Source of the DNA: Arthrobacter sp. SLBN-122
Lineage (GTDB): Bacteria; Actinomycetota; Actinomycetes; Actinomycetales; Micrococcaceae
NCBI RefSeq assembly: GCF_006715165.1
Contig: NZ_VFMS01000001.1
Location: forward strand, 4,278,001-4,342,000
Direction of reading: 5' to 3'
DNA: 64,000 nucleotides
Shown here: in pieces, positions 51,345 through 60,954 of the stretch
How the letters are laid out: each line of letters begins with the position of its first letter
Position numbering within the stretch: position 1 is the first letter of the stretch
The notes under the pieces: model-generated
What the model was told of the DNA's origin: nothing
The model's database searches: none
Seen by the model: the letters and a program-made list of their open reading frames with translations, nothing else
Translations under genes and position numbers: made by a program

Positions 51345-51470
51345 TGCTGCAGGTCGGCGGCGGGATACCTCCCCCCAATGTGCGGTTTCCCGCCGCCGCC
51401 ACAGCTTGGAGATCACCTCCTAGCTGCAGGAAAAAGCTATTACCGGTCGATCTCGTCATGGCTGCAAGCA

Positions 51471-51492
51471 GCTGATAAGGGGGGTTATCAGC
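51471..51492. promoter_or_regulatory. Palindromic operator candidate in the divergent promoter region
   Basis: GCTGATAA, six G, TTATCAGC: a perfect 8-bp inverted repeat between the membrane-protein gene and the HTH-headed restriction operon. A TAGGCT box lies downstream near 51523 and AAAGGGGGTAGCA precedes ATG 51559. The N-terminal HTH of the 685-residue protein, or an outside regulator, could bind here. Confidence 0.55.
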
Positions 51493-51558
51493 GCAAATCT
51501 GGAAACTTCGGTCCGCTCGAGTAGGCTTAGGGAAAGCACCGATGGAAAGGGGGTAGCA

Positions 51559-53616
51559 ATGGAGACAGCGCCGACAACAATGCGAATGACATTGTCGGAT
51601 ATAGCGTCCCTCGCACAGGTTCAGCGTCCGGTCGTCTCGATGTGGCGGAAACGCTCCAGCGCAGGGCCCCTGCCATTCCCCGCACCCGCCGAAACCTTGA
51701 ATGGCATCGAACTCTTCGACGCCGACGAAGTCACCGCGTGGCTGCAGGCCACCGGCCGGGGCAACAATCCTGAGGCAAGGAACGACGTCGCCGTCCACGC
51801 GACGCCTGCCGGCAGCGGCTCGCTGAGGGACGGCCGCAAGACCTTCGACGGCCTGACGGCGCTGCTCGCACTGAAAGTAATCTCCGGACAAGTGCTGGGC
51901 ACCTTAGGTGCTTCTCGTCTCTTGGATGAGGCCGATGAGGCAGATCCGGATGATTTGTTCCTGTATTCGGAACTGGAGGCCCTGGGATCTTCGCTTCCCG
52001 GGCTCGCCAACTTCGCCGACAGGCTGGCCGATAGCGCCTACAGCGCTCCAGCCGCGTTTGAGAAACTTCTGACCCACCGCTTCAAGGAGGGCCTGAGGGA
52101 GCATGCGGAAACAGCTCTCACAGCGGCCGCCCTCAACCTCGTCAGTAACGCAGCCATAGAGCTTGCGGCCACGCTGGATAGCCGGCCCGTCTTCGTGGAT
52201 GCCACACCGGGCGGGAGCGATGCCATGCTCAGCATCGCCCAGCAGTTCAGCGAGTCAGAGTCCGTCACCTTTTTGGCAGCGGATTACGTCGGCGGGGCAT
52301 CGCGTTTGGTGCGCCGGCGCCTGGCTGTGCACGGTACGGACAGTGGGCCCCTCAGGGTAGACGCCAAGGGGGCCTTCGCAGTCACCGGTCCCGCCGTCCA
52401 CGTGGCGCAATATCCCGCGCCCGGCGAACCCGGCCTCGATACCAAAGGCATCCTGTCCGGCATCGAGAACATCGTGCTGCAAATGGATGATTCCCAACGC
52501 GCGGTCGTGATCGCACCCGCCCGGGTGTTGTCTGATGCCCTTGCCGGTGAAGCGGGCAACGTACGCGCCGACCTGCTGCGGTCCGGCCGCGTGCGGGCCA
52601 TCATCCGGCTCACGGCCGGGCTCCTTCGGGCAAAGCCACGCGAGCCGCAGGCGCTGTGGGTGCTGGGGCCCTCTTTTGCCGACGTACCCATCGCAGACCG
52701 CTGGACCATGGTGGCAGATCTCACCACCGCCCCGCTGACCATCGACGTGACCCAGGACCTGATCAGCGACATCGTCGCGTCGATGGGAAACCGCGCCACA
52801 GTCCGCGCCCACTCCTTCCGGTTCGCCCGGCTGCTACAGACCAGGATTCTGCTCGCGGGAGCCGGCGTCCTGGTCAGCGGGCCGGCCAAGAGGAGGCCGA
52901 CGGCGGCGCCGGGCGCAGAGGCCGCGCTCCGCGTCGAGGAACTCGTCCGGGCCCTGGCAACAGGAACGGAGAGCAACGCAAGGTTTCTTGCTGTTCAGCC
53001 CGCGGCCGCCTACTCATTCCCGACCCCAGCCTCGGTCGCGGAACTTATGGGCTCGGGGCACCTGAAGTACGTGAAGGGCATCCGGGTCGAGGACCAGCAC
53101 ATCAACAAGACGGCGGGACGCAGGATCTTTGGCCGGGAGGAACTGCTGGACCCGCACGACGCACCTCCCCGCTTCATCACCCTGCTGGACTTCGCCGCCA
53201 ACTACCCCGCCGGACGGCTCACGGAAGCCGGCGACATTGTCTTCTGTACCAGCCCGCGTCCGGTGGCGATGGTGGATGCAGACGGCGGCGCCGTCGTCGT
53301 CTTTCCCGCGCGGATTTTGAGGATTGACCAGGGCGACCCGGGCGGCCTGCTGCCCGCCATCGTCGCCCGGAACATCAACACCCTCAACCCGGCAGACAAG
53401 TCCTGGCGGGGCTGGCAGCTTCGCCGCACAGGCGAAGCCCAACGCCAGCCGCTCACCGACGCCCTGCACCGCCTGCAACACGAGCAGGCCCAGGCTCGCG
53501 AACGACTCAAACAGCTGGAAGAACTCGTTACCCTGATTACGGACGGCGTAGCGGACGGAAGCCTGACCCTGACAGACCCCCTTTATACCGCCGTACCAGA
53601 AAAAGGAACTGCATAA
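51559..53616 (+). CDS. HTH / methylase-like / specificity-like protein heading the type I RM operon
   Basis: The 685-residue protein starts with a MerR-like or XRE-like helix-turn-helix (TLSDIASLAQVQRPVVSMWR, about 11-30). The middle (about 180-440) is laid out like an N6-adenine methylase: FVDATPGGSDAMLSIA sits where the SAM motif would be. The NPPF/DPPY catalytic motif is not visible, so it is probably inactive. The last 220 residues resemble an HsdS half: a target-recognition-like region with HLKYVKGIRV and RIDQGDPGGLLPAIVARNIN, then a coiled coil (HRLQHEQAQARERLKQLEEL). Its stop overlaps the HsdM start by one base (TAATG). It may be an accessory or regulatory specificity subunit. Confidence 0.7.
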   Translation: METAPTTMRMTLSDIASLAQVQRPVVSMWRKRSSAGPLPFPAPAETLNGIELFDADEVTAWLQATGRGNNPEARNDVAVHATPAGSGSLRDGRKTFDGLTALLALKVISGQVLGTLGASRLLDEADEADPDDLFLYSELEALGSSLPGLANFADRLADSAYSAPAAFEKLLTHRFKEGLREHAETALTAAALNLVSNAAIELAATLDSRPVFVDATPGGSDAMLSIAQQFSESESVTFLAADYVGGASRLVRRRLAVHGTDSGPLRVDAKGAFAVTGPAVHVAQYPAPGEPGLDTKGILSGIENIVLQMDDSQRAVVIAPARVLSDALAGEAGNVRADLLRSGRVRAIIRLTAGLLRAKPREPQALWVLGPSFADVPIADRWTMVADLTTAPLTIDVTQDLISDIVASMGNRATVRAHSFRFARLLQTRILLAGAGVLVSGPAKRRPTAAPGAEAALRVEELVRALATGTESNARFLAVQPAAAYSFPTPASVAELMGSGHLKYVKGIRVEDQHINKTAGRRIFGREELLDPHDAPPRFITLLDFAANYPAGRLTEAGDIVFCTSPRPVAMVDADGGAVVVFPARILRIDQGDPGGLLPAIVARNINTLNPADKSWRGWQLRRTGEAQRQPLTDALHRLQHEQAQARERLKQLEELVTLITDGVADGSLTLTDPLYTAVPEKGTA

Positions 53617-55244
53617 TGCCCCCGAAAGTGAAAGTGGACCTCGCCCCGTCCACCATGAAGGAACTCAAAGACACGCTCTGGAAAGCGGCGGACAAACTCC
53701 GCGGTTCGATGGACGCCTCACAGTACAAGGACGTGATCCTTGGGTTGGTGTTCCTGAAGTACGTGTCGGACGCGTTCGAGGAACGGCGCGAACAGATCCA
53801 GGCCGAGCTGGAAGCTGACGGACTCAACGAAGAGCAGATCGCCCAGCTCATCGATGACGTTGACGAATACACCGGCCGCGGCGTGTTCTGGGTAGCCCCC
53901 CGGGCACGCTGGACCTACCTCGCGGAGAACGCCAAGGGCCTGGACGCAGTGGACGGCGCGGCGCCGAAGTCCATCGGGCTGCTGATCGATGAGGCCATGG
54001 AACTCATCATGCAGGACAACAAGAGCCTGGCCGCCACCCTTCCCAAGATCTACAACCGGGACAACGTGGACCAACGCCGCCTGGGCGAACTGCTGGACCT
54101 CTTTAACTCAGCACGGTTCACCGGCCAGGGCGCCAGCAAGGCGCGCGACCTGCTGGGCGAGGTGTACGAATACTTCCTGGAGAAATTCGCCAAGGCCGAG
54201 GGCAAGCGCGGCGGCGAGTTCTACACCCCTGCTGGCGTGGTCCGGGTGCTGGTGGAGGTGCTGGAGCCGCACCGAGGCCGGGTTTACGACCCGTGCTGCG
54301 GTTCGGGCGGCATGTTCGTCCAGGCGGAGAAGTTCCTGGCCGCCCACCACCTTGAGGGTTCCGACATCTCCGTTTACGGCCAGGAGCTGAACGAGCGCAC
54401 GTGGCGGATGGCCAAGATGAACCTCGCCATCCACGGGCTGAACGCCAATCTGGCCTCGCGCTGGGGCGACACGTTCGCCCGCGACCAGCACCCAGAACTG
54501 ACCGGGAACAACGGCGCGGACTTCATCATGGCCAATCCGCCATTCAACATCAAAGACTGGGCACGCTCGGAGTCGGACCCGCGCTGGAAGTACGGCGTCC
54601 CGCCGGCCGGCAACGCCAATTACGCCTGGATCCAGCACATCATCTCCAAGCTTGCTCCCGGCGGCAGCGCAGGCGTGGTCATGGCCAACGGCTCCATGTC
54701 CTCCAACTCGGGCGGCGAGGGCGAGATCCGCGCGCAACTGGTGGAGGCCGACCTCGTCTCCTGCATGGTGGCGCTGCCCACGCAGCTTTTCCGCAGCACC
54801 GGCATTCCGGTGTGCACTTGGTTCTTCGCGAAGGACAAGACGGCGAGTTCTCGAGGGTCGGTGGACCGGACCGGGCAGGTGCTCTTCATCGACGCCCGGA
54901 ACCTGGGCTACATGGTGGACCGCGCTGAGCGTGCACTGTCCGACGACGACATCGCCAAGATCGCAAACACCTACCACGCCTGGCGCGGCACAGCTTCGGC
55001 TGTTGAAGCAGGGCTGACGTACGACGACGAAGCGGGCTTCTGCTACTCGGCTTCACTTTCGGAGGTGAAGGCAGCGGACTACGCGCTGACGCCCGGACGC
55101 TACGTTGGGGCGGCCGATGTTGAGGACGACGGCGAGCCTATCGAGGAGAAGCTCGCGCGGCTTTCGAAGGACCTTTTCGAGAAATTCGAGGAGTCGGAAC
55201 GGTTGGCTGCCCTGGTGCGCGAGCAGTTGGGGAGGGTCCTGTGA
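53616..55244 (+). CDS. hsdM: Type I restriction-modification methylase subunit HsdM
   Basis: The 542-residue N6-adenine methylase has the HsdM N-terminal helical domain (TMKELKDTLWKAADKLRGSM, residues 10-29). The SAM motif is RVYDPCCGSGGMFVQ near residue 225 and the catalytic motif is FIMANPPFNIKDWA near 305. The length is typical. It modifies adenine in the target set by HsdS, together with which it forms the M2S methylase. It is coupled to the upstream 685-residue gene (TAATG) and to hsdS (GTGA). Confidence 0.97.
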   Translation: MPPKVKVDLAPSTMKELKDTLWKAADKLRGSMDASQYKDVILGLVFLKYVSDAFEERREQIQAELEADGLNEEQIAQLIDDVDEYTGRGVFWVAPRARWTYLAENAKGLDAVDGAAPKSIGLLIDEAMELIMQDNKSLAATLPKIYNRDNVDQRRLGELLDLFNSARFTGQGASKARDLLGEVYEYFLEKFAKAEGKRGGEFYTPAGVVRVLVEVLEPHRGRVYDPCCGSGGMFVQAEKFLAAHHLEGSDISVYGQELNERTWRMAKMNLAIHGLNANLASRWGDTFARDQHPELTGNNGADFIMANPPFNIKDWARSESDPRWKYGVPPAGNANYAWIQHIISKLAPGGSAGVVMANGSMSSNSGGEGEIRAQLVEADLVSCMVALPTQLFRSTGIPVCTWFFAKDKTASSRGSVDRTGQVLFIDARNLGYMVDRAERALSDDDIAKIANTYHAWRGTASAVEAGLTYDDEAGFCYSASLSEVKAADYALTPGRYVGAADVEDDGEPIEEKLARLSKDLFEKFEESERLAALVREQLGRVL

Positions 55245-56398
55245 ACTCGGTTGTTTCGCTCAAGCAAGTTTGTCAGCGTGTGGATTATGGTCTCACAACG
55301 TCAGCTGTCCTCGGCGGTGATGGCCCCAGATTTCTGCGGATCACCGACATAGATGATTCTTTTGTTGACTGGGCTAGCGTTCCCCGCTGTACGGCGTCCG
55401 AAGCAGAATCAGCCAAGTATGCGCTGGCAGATGGAGACATCGTCGTTGCCAGAACAGGTGCTTCTACGGGTCGGTCCCAGTGGGTCACGGTAAGCGAACC
55501 ATCAGTTTTCGCCTCTTATCTAATCCGGTTTCGAGTTGGCCCCGAATTCGACTCCAGGTTTGTGGCTTATGTTCTAAGTTCCGAGCCTTGGTTCGACCAC
55601 GTTTTGAGCGTGGCTCATGGCAAGTCAGCCCAACCTAACATGAGTGCATCTGAGATGGCACGCTTCAGGTTCGCCTGCCCGCCGCTGCCAGAGCAGAAAG
55701 CCATCGCTCAGGTACTCGGTGTACTGGATGACAAAATTGCGGCCAATACCAAGCTCGCAGAGACCGCCGATGAAGTAGGTTCGACACTGACGCGTCGCTG
55801 GTTGGATCCCGATGTAACCGTTGTTCTGTCTTCTATCGCCGACATCGTAATGGGTTCGTCTCCTCTTGGCGCAGACTTGAATGAAACAGGTGCAGGGACG
55901 GTGTTCTATCAAGGAGTCCGGGATTTCGGGCTTCGCTTCCCGAGCAGCAGAGTATGGACTACCGCGCCCTTGCGGCTGGCAGAACCTGGAGACACACTCT
56001 TGAGCGTCCGAGCTCCAGTTGGGCGCGTAAATCTCGCAAGAGAGGAAACGTGCATAGGTCGTGGCTTAGCTTCAGTTCGATCCACTACGGGACAACGCTT
56101 CAGCCTCTTTCACCTTCTCAAGGCGTCGAAAGAAGCTTGGGCACCCTTCGACGGCGGGGGAACTATATTCGGGTCGATAAATAAGGGACAGCTTGCCTCG
56201 ATACAGCTGCCGGGGATTAAGCAAGAACACGCGGGCAGACTTGAGGACTCATTAGCAGCGCTGGAAAAGCTGGTCAGTTCTGCCCTGGGCGAGAACGCCC
56301 AGCTCGCCCAAACGCGCGACAGCATCCTCCCCCAGCTCATGTCCGGCAGACTGCGAGTTAAGGATGCGGAAAAGGTCCTGGAGAACGCCGGGGCGTAA
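55241..56398 (+). CDS. hsdS: Type I restriction specificity subunit HsdS
   Basis: The 385-residue protein has two target-recognition domains, about residues 1-165 and 190-340. Each is followed by a helical spacer: PPLPEQKAIAQVLGVLDDKI after the first and AGRLEDSLAALEKLVSSALG after the second. The TRDs carry typical YGLTTSA and KGQLASIQLPGI segments. It starts inside the HsdM stop codon (GTGA). GC content is visibly lower than in hsdM and hsdR, as usual for exchangeable specificity genes. The target sequence cannot be read from this. Confidence 0.95.
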   Translation: MNSVVSLKQVCQRVDYGLTTSAVLGGDGPRFLRITDIDDSFVDWASVPRCTASEAESAKYALADGDIVVARTGASTGRSQWVTVSEPSVFASYLIRFRVGPEFDSRFVAYVLSSEPWFDHVLSVAHGKSAQPNMSASEMARFRFACPPLPEQKAIAQVLGVLDDKIAANTKLAETADEVGSTLTRRWLDPDVTVVLSSIADIVMGSSPLGADLNETGAGTVFYQGVRDFGLRFPSSRVWTTAPLRLAEPGDTLLSVRAPVGRVNLAREETCIGRGLASVRSTTGQRFSLFHLLKASKEAWAPFDGGGTIFGSINKGQLASIQLPGIKQEHAGRLEDSLAALEKLVSSALGENAQLAQTRDSILPQLMSGRLRVKDAEKVLENAGA

Positions 56399-56486
56399 CT
56401 GTGTAGCGCGCTTGTGGTGGGCGGCCGGGGTGGCCGCCCTGAGGCTGAGTATCTTAAACAACGAGATGGATTTTGGGGGAATCACC

Positions 56487-59400
56487 GTGACAGCACCGGC
56501 AGTAGCTTTTTCGGAAGCAGATTGGGAAGGTGCCGCGAAGAAGCGGCTCGGCGAGCTGGACTGGAAGCCATTGGAAGGCCAAGCCATTGCACCGGGCAAT
56601 GGGGAACGCGAGTCCTGGGCCGAGCTTCTGATCCGGCCCCGCCTGCTTGCCGCCCTCCAGCGGCTCAACCCAGCGGTTCCTGGAGAGTATTTGCAGCAGG
56701 CTCTGGGCGAAATCGCGTCACCCAAGTCGAACGACGCGCTGGCCGAGAATCAGCGCATCCACAACTGCCTCGTCGACGGCTACCGACTGACCTACATCGA
56801 TTCCGACGGTAATGAAGCCAACCCGACCATACGGCTACTAAGCCAGTCACCGGACCAGAACGACTGGCTCGCCGTCAACCAGGTCACGCTCATCCAGGGT
56901 GACTACAAACGGCGATTCGACATGGTGCTCTACTGCAACGGCATGCCCGTCAGCATCATCGAACTCAAGAAGGCCGGCAGCGCGCACGCCGACCTCCCCG
57001 GCGCCCACGCCCAGCTCCAGACCTACCTCCGCGAGTTTCCCATGGCATTCCGCTTTTGCGTGTTCACGGTCGCCACCGACGGAATCCAGGCCAAGTACGG
57101 AACGCCGTTCACCCCCTTCAATCACTTCTCACCGTGGAACGTTGACGACGATGGCGTGCCCGTACCTCAGGGCTACATGGTGGACGGCGACGCGGTCACC
57201 GCACTCGACACCGCGCTGGACGGGCTCTACAACCAGGAACGCTTCCTGCAGCTGGTCCGCAACTTCACCGCGTTCGACCAGGGATCCGGCGGCTTGGCCA
57301 AGCGGATTGCCAAGCCGCACCAGTACTACGCCGTAACCAAGGCAGTGGCCAGCACCATCCAGGCGGTGGAAAGCAACGGCAAGGCCGGCGTCATCTGGCA
57401 CACCCAGGGGTCTGGGAAGTCCATGGAGATGGAACTGTACGCGAACATGGTGGCCCGCCAGCCAAAGCTGAAGAACCCCACCGTTGTAGTCATCACCGAC
57501 CGGAATGAACTGGACGGCCAGTTGTTTGAGGGCTTCGACCGCAGCCTGCTCCTCGCCGAGTCGCCGAAGCAGATCAAGAAGCGATCCGAGCTGCGGGACG
57601 AGTTGAGTAACCGGACCACGGGCGGCATCTACTTCACCACGCTGCAAAAGTTCAGCCGCAGCAAGTCCGAGAAGGACGCCGGCGCTGACCACCCGCTGCT
57701 GTCTGACCGCCGCAACATTATTGTGGTGGTCGACGAAGCTCACCGCTCGCACTACGACGACCTCGACGGGTACGCCCGGCACCTTCGCGACGCTCTTCCC
57801 CACGCCACGCTGATCGCATTCACCGGAACACCAATCTCTTTTGACGACCGGAACACGCAGGAGGTCTTCGGCGATTACGTCGACATCTACGACCTGTCCC
57901 GGGCTGTGGAAGACGGCGCAACAGTGCCCGTGTACTTCGAGCCCCGCCTGATCAAAGTGTCGCTTTCGGAAGGTGTCACGGAAGAGGACCTGGACATGTC
58001 AGCAGATGAACTGACACTGGGGCTCGACGACACGGAACGCGCACGCATTGAGGCGAGCGTCGCCGTCGTCAATGCTGTATATGGTGCGCCGGAACGCATC
58101 GCTGCCCTCGCCGAGGACTTGGTGACCCACTGGGAGAACCGGCGCGAACGGATGCTGAAATTCATTGAGGCGCCCGGCAAGGCAATGATCGTGGGCGGGA
58201 CACGAGAGATTTGCGCGAACCTCTACTCGGCCATCGTGGCACTGCGACCCGATTGGCATTCGGACGACCTGTCCAAGGGCAGGATAAAGGTGGTCTACTC
58301 GGGTGACGCGACCGATGTGCCACCCGTGTCCGCCCATGTGCGTCGCGATTCGCTGAATGCCCAGGTGAAGGAGCGACTCAAGGACGTCGACGACGAGCTG
58401 GAGCTGGTGATCGTCAAGGACATGATGCTCACCGGCTACGACTCACCTCCGCTGCACACCCTATACCTGGACCGGCCGCTCAAGGGCGCGCTGCTGATGC
58501 AGACGCTTGCCCGCGTCAACCGCACGTTCCGCGGCAAGGAAGACGGCCTGCTGGTGGCGTACGCGCCCCTGGCCGAGAACCTTGCCAAGGCACTGAGCGA
58601 GTACACGCAGTCTGACCAGGCGAACAAGCCGGTGGGCAAGAACATCGAGGAGGCTCTGGGACTGACGGTTTCCCTGGTGGAGACCTTGCGCTCCCTGCTG
58701 GCGGGCTACGACTGGAAATCCGTGCTGATGAAGGGTGGGCCGAAGGCCTTCCTGAACGCCGTAACCGGAGCTGTCAGTTACCTGCGGAATCCTGCCACTC
58801 CCGGTAATCAGCCTCAGGACGGGGAAGAGTCACTTGCCGGGAATTACCGCAAGTTTTCCGGTCAGCTGTCGCGGGCGTGGGCACTGTGCTCTGGCTCGAA
58901 CACTCTGGCCGAGCTGCGTCCTGAGATCCAGGTGTATGAGGAGATCCGCGTTTGGATGGCGAAGTACGACGCCGCGGACAGGCAGGCAAGCGGGGAACCG
59001 GTGCCGGAGGAGATCCAGCGGTTGCTGGGGAATCTAATCGCTTCCGCAACATCGTCCGGCGAAGTACTGGACATCTACGATGCCGCCGGCATGCCTAAGC
59101 CGTCGCTGGATGACCTGACGCCCGAGTTCATTGCCAAGACGCAGAGGGCGCGGAACCCGCAGCTGGCCATCGAAGCACTGCGGAAGCTGATTGCCGACGA
59201 ATCTGCATCATCCACCCGGAACAACGTGATCCGGCAGCGGGCCTTCTCCGAACGGATCACCGAGCTGATGAGGAAGTACACGAACCAGCAGCTGACGTCC
59301 GCTGAGGTTATCGCTGAGCTGGTGGAGTTGGCGCGTGAGGTGGCGGCGGAAGGGAAACGCGGGGAGCAGTTCACGCCCCCGCTGAACTCGGACGAACTCG

Positions 59401-59675
59401 CGTTTTATGATGCCGTAGCCCAGAACGAGTCGGCCGTGGAGGTCCAGGGCGAAGGCGTTCTGGCCGACATTGCGCGGGAATTAGTCTCGGTGATGCGGCG
59501 CGATGTTCGTACTGACTGGACCGTGCGCGACGATGTGCGGGCGAAGCTTCGCTCCTCGATCAAGCGGCTTCTTGTGCGATTTGGGTACCCGCCGGATAAG
59601 CAGCCGGAGGCAATCAAGCTGGTCATGGAGCAGATGGAGTCTATGGCCCCGCGTTTCGCTGACGCCCGCATCTAG
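56487..59675 (+). CDS. hsdR: Type I restriction endonuclease subunit HsdR
   Basis: The protein of about 1062 residues has an N-terminal PD-(D/E)xK nuclease: FDMVLYCNGMPVSIIELKKA, with Asp near 144 and E-x-K near 158. The translocase motor has Walker A HTQGSGKSMEMELYAN near 305, the DEAH box VVVDEAHRSHYDD near 415, motif III IAFTGTPISF near 444, and late helicase motifs in LARVNRTFRGKEDG. GTG 56487 has a TGGGGGA box seven bases before it; ATG 56466 is the alternative. It cuts unmodified DNA after translocation, with HsdM and HsdS from the preceding genes, 88 bases upstream. Confidence 0.95.
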   Translation: MTAPAVAFSEADWEGAAKKRLGELDWKPLEGQAIAPGNGERESWAELLIRPRLLAALQRLNPAVPGEYLQQALGEIASPKSNDALAENQRIHNCLVDGYRLTYIDSDGNEANPTIRLLSQSPDQNDWLAVNQVTLIQGDYKRRFDMVLYCNGMPVSIIELKKAGSAHADLPGAHAQLQTYLREFPMAFRFCVFTVATDGIQAKYGTPFTPFNHFSPWNVDDDGVPVPQGYMVDGDAVTALDTALDGLYNQERFLQLVRNFTAFDQGSGGLAKRIAKPHQYYAVTKAVASTIQAVESNGKAGVIWHTQGSGKSMEMELYANMVARQPKLKNPTVVVITDRNELDGQLFEGFDRSLLLAESPKQIKKRSELRDELSNRTTGGIYFTTLQKFSRSKSEKDAGADHPLLSDRRNIIVVVDEAHRSHYDDLDGYARHLRDALPHATLIAFTGTPISFDDRNTQEVFGDYVDIYDLSRAVEDGATVPVYFEPRLIKVSLSEGVTEEDLDMSADELTLGLDDTERARIEASVAVVNAVYGAPERIAALAEDLVTHWENRRERMLKFIEAPGKAMIVGGTREICANLYSAIVALRPDWHSDDLSKGRIKVVYSGDATDVPPVSAHVRRDSLNAQVKERLKDVDDELELVIVKDMMLTGYDSPPLHTLYLDRPLKGALLMQTLARVNRTFRGKEDGLLVAYAPLAENLAKALSEYTQSDQANKPVGKNIEEALGLTVSLVETLRSLLAGYDWKSVLMKGGPKAFLNAVTGAVSYLRNPATPGNQPQDGEESLAGNYRKFSGQLSRAWALCSGSNTLAELRPEIQVYEEIRVWMAKYDAADRQASGEPVPEEIQRLLGNLIASATSSGEVLDIYDAAGMPKPSLDDLTPEFIAKTQRARNPQLAIEALRKLIADESASSTRNNVIRQRAFSERITELMRKYTNQQLTSAEVIAELVELAREVAAEGKRGEQFTPPLNSDELAFYDAVAQNESAVEVQGEGVLADIARELVSVMRRDVRTDWTVRDDVRAKLRSSIKRLLVRFGYPPDKQPEAIKLVMEQMESMAPRFADARI

Positions 59676-59732
59676 CACCTACATCTTTCTGCCAATGGGC
59701 AGCAAGCAACACATCACGAAAATGGGAAAACT

Positions 59733-60248
59733 ATGTCGTCTTACGATCCGCCTACAAGCTACAGCAGCCCCGCCGTTCCTCCGGCCCCGGGGAGCGCTCC
59801 CCAAGTGAACGTCGGCAAAGGTAAAGGCCGGATTAGGAGATTTGCAGCGTCCGCAGGGCCGATCCAGCTGACGCGTGTCGTCTTGGGCGCAATCCTCGGA
59901 TTGTTGTTCATCTTGACCTGGGTCGGCACCGGGCCTGCTGCTGTCGACGCCGGCAGCCCTTCCAAGTGGAAGTCCGACCTCGCCGCTGCAAGCGTCAAGA
60001 ACGATGTCAATAACGGGGAAACAAAGGGAGCCCCGCAGCAGTCGGTGGTCAACGGTTGGTACGCCAACGATATTGCTGCTATCACAGCCACGCAGAACAC
60101 CTATATCGCCGCCAGCTCCGCCCGGAACGGCACCCTCCTGACGCTGCTCGGCCTCGGATTTGCCGGCGAGCTGATCCTTCGAGGACTGGACCGTGCACGA
60201 CTTTCGGCAGCAAATGCCGGGGCGCCACAAAGGACACACGTCCAATGA
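59733..60248 (+). CDS. Two-helix membrane protein (171 aa), partner of DUF4230 gene
   Basis: The 171-residue protein has a Pro/Ser-rich N-terminal tail and a basic stretch (VGKGKGRIRRF). Helix one is LTRVVLGAILGLLFILTWVG; an extracellular segment follows, and helix two is near 125 (LLTLLGLGFAGELIL). It overlaps the next gene by ATGA at 60245, so the pair is co-translated. It follows hsdR by 57 bases and may share its transcript. Function unknown. Confidence 0.75.
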   Translation: MSSYDPPTSYSSPAVPPAPGSAPQVNVGKGKGRIRRFAASAGPIQLTRVVLGAILGLLFILTWVGTGPAAVDAGSPSKWKSDLAAASVKNDVNNGETKGAPQQSVVNGWYANDIAAITATQNTYIAASSARNGTLLTLLGLGFAGELILRGLDRARLSAANAGAPQRTHVQ

Positions 60249-60847
60249 TCAAGCGCATCGTGATCGTGCTGGTTGGCACGATCGTGCTGGGATTAGCCGT
60301 CGTGGGCGTATTGAATATGGCAGGGTTCAACCCGTTCCAGTCGCAACGGACCGACCGGAGCCAGCCTGCGTTACTGAAGTCCATCAAAGACATCAGCCAA
60401 TATCACGCCGCTGTAGGTAACTTTGAAACGGTGCTGGACATCGAGGACAACGTAGCTGGCATCCCAACCCTCATTACCGGACGACGGACCCTGTTCGTTG
60501 CCGCCGGCACCGTCGACGCCTATGTCGATCTCTCTGGTTTCGGGGACAACGATCTGACACTGTCAGCCGACGGGAAGTCGGTGACTGTTCGGTTGCCCGA
60601 GCCACAGCTGGACAAGCCCAACTTAGACCACGAACGGTCCTATGTGTTCAGCCAGGACCGCGGCGTCTTGGACCGGATCGCCGACGCCGTGGAGGCGCCC
60701 AAACAGGCAGAGTTCTTCAAGCTAGCCGAGACGAAACTGGCCTCTGCAGCGGAGGAATCGAAACTGCGCCAACAGGCCGCCGAGAACACAAAGTCTATGT
60801 TGACGGGCATGTTCAGCTCCCTGAAAATCGAAGCCACTTTCCTCTGA
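60245..60847 (+). CDS. DUF4230 family membrane-anchored protein
   Basis: The 200-residue protein has one N-terminal helix (IVIVLVGTIVLGLAVVGVLN). A DUF4230 domain follows: ISQYHAAVGNFETVLDIEDN, then FVAAGTVDAYVDLSGFGDND and VTVRLPEPQLDKPNLDHERS. The end is helical (AEFFKLAETKLASAAEESKL). ATG 60245 overlaps the upstream stop. DUF4230 proteins are membrane-bound with no established biochemical role. A strong terminator follows immediately. Confidence 0.85.
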   Translation: MIKRIVIVLVGTIVLGLAVVGVLNMAGFNPFQSQRTDRSQPALLKSIKDISQYHAAVGNFETVLDIEDNVAGIPTLITGRRTLFVAAGTVDAYVDLSGFGDNDLTLSADGKSVTVRLPEPQLDKPNLDHERSYVFSQDRGVLDRIADAVEAPKQAEFFKLAETKLASAAEESKLRQQAAENTKSMLTGMFSSLKIEATFL

Positions 60848-60850
60848 AAG

Positions 60851-60886
60851 GAATGGCCCCGCTCGCCTTGGCGTGCGGGGCCATTC
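60851..60886 (+). terminator. Strong terminator hairpin after the DUF4230 gene
   Basis: GAATGGCCCCGC (60851-60862) pairs with GCGGGGCCATTC (60875-60886), with an inner CGCC/GGCG stem. It is followed by AATA. It lies between convergent transcription units (DUF4230 and TniQ). Confidence 0.75.
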
Positions 60887-60954
60887 AATAGGCGGCAGCA
60901 GTTGGGTCCCGCATGTGGCGCTATGCGTCCGAGAGGGGCTGTGCGCCTGCGCCG

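Noticed and set aside
54108..54977. Minus-strand frame of 289 codons inside hsdM
   Set aside because: Antisense shadow of the methylase gene with no ribosome site and no motif.
37168..60847. Prophage
   Set aside because: No integrase, terminase, capsid, portal or tail gene is present; the mobile signature is of the Tni transposition type.
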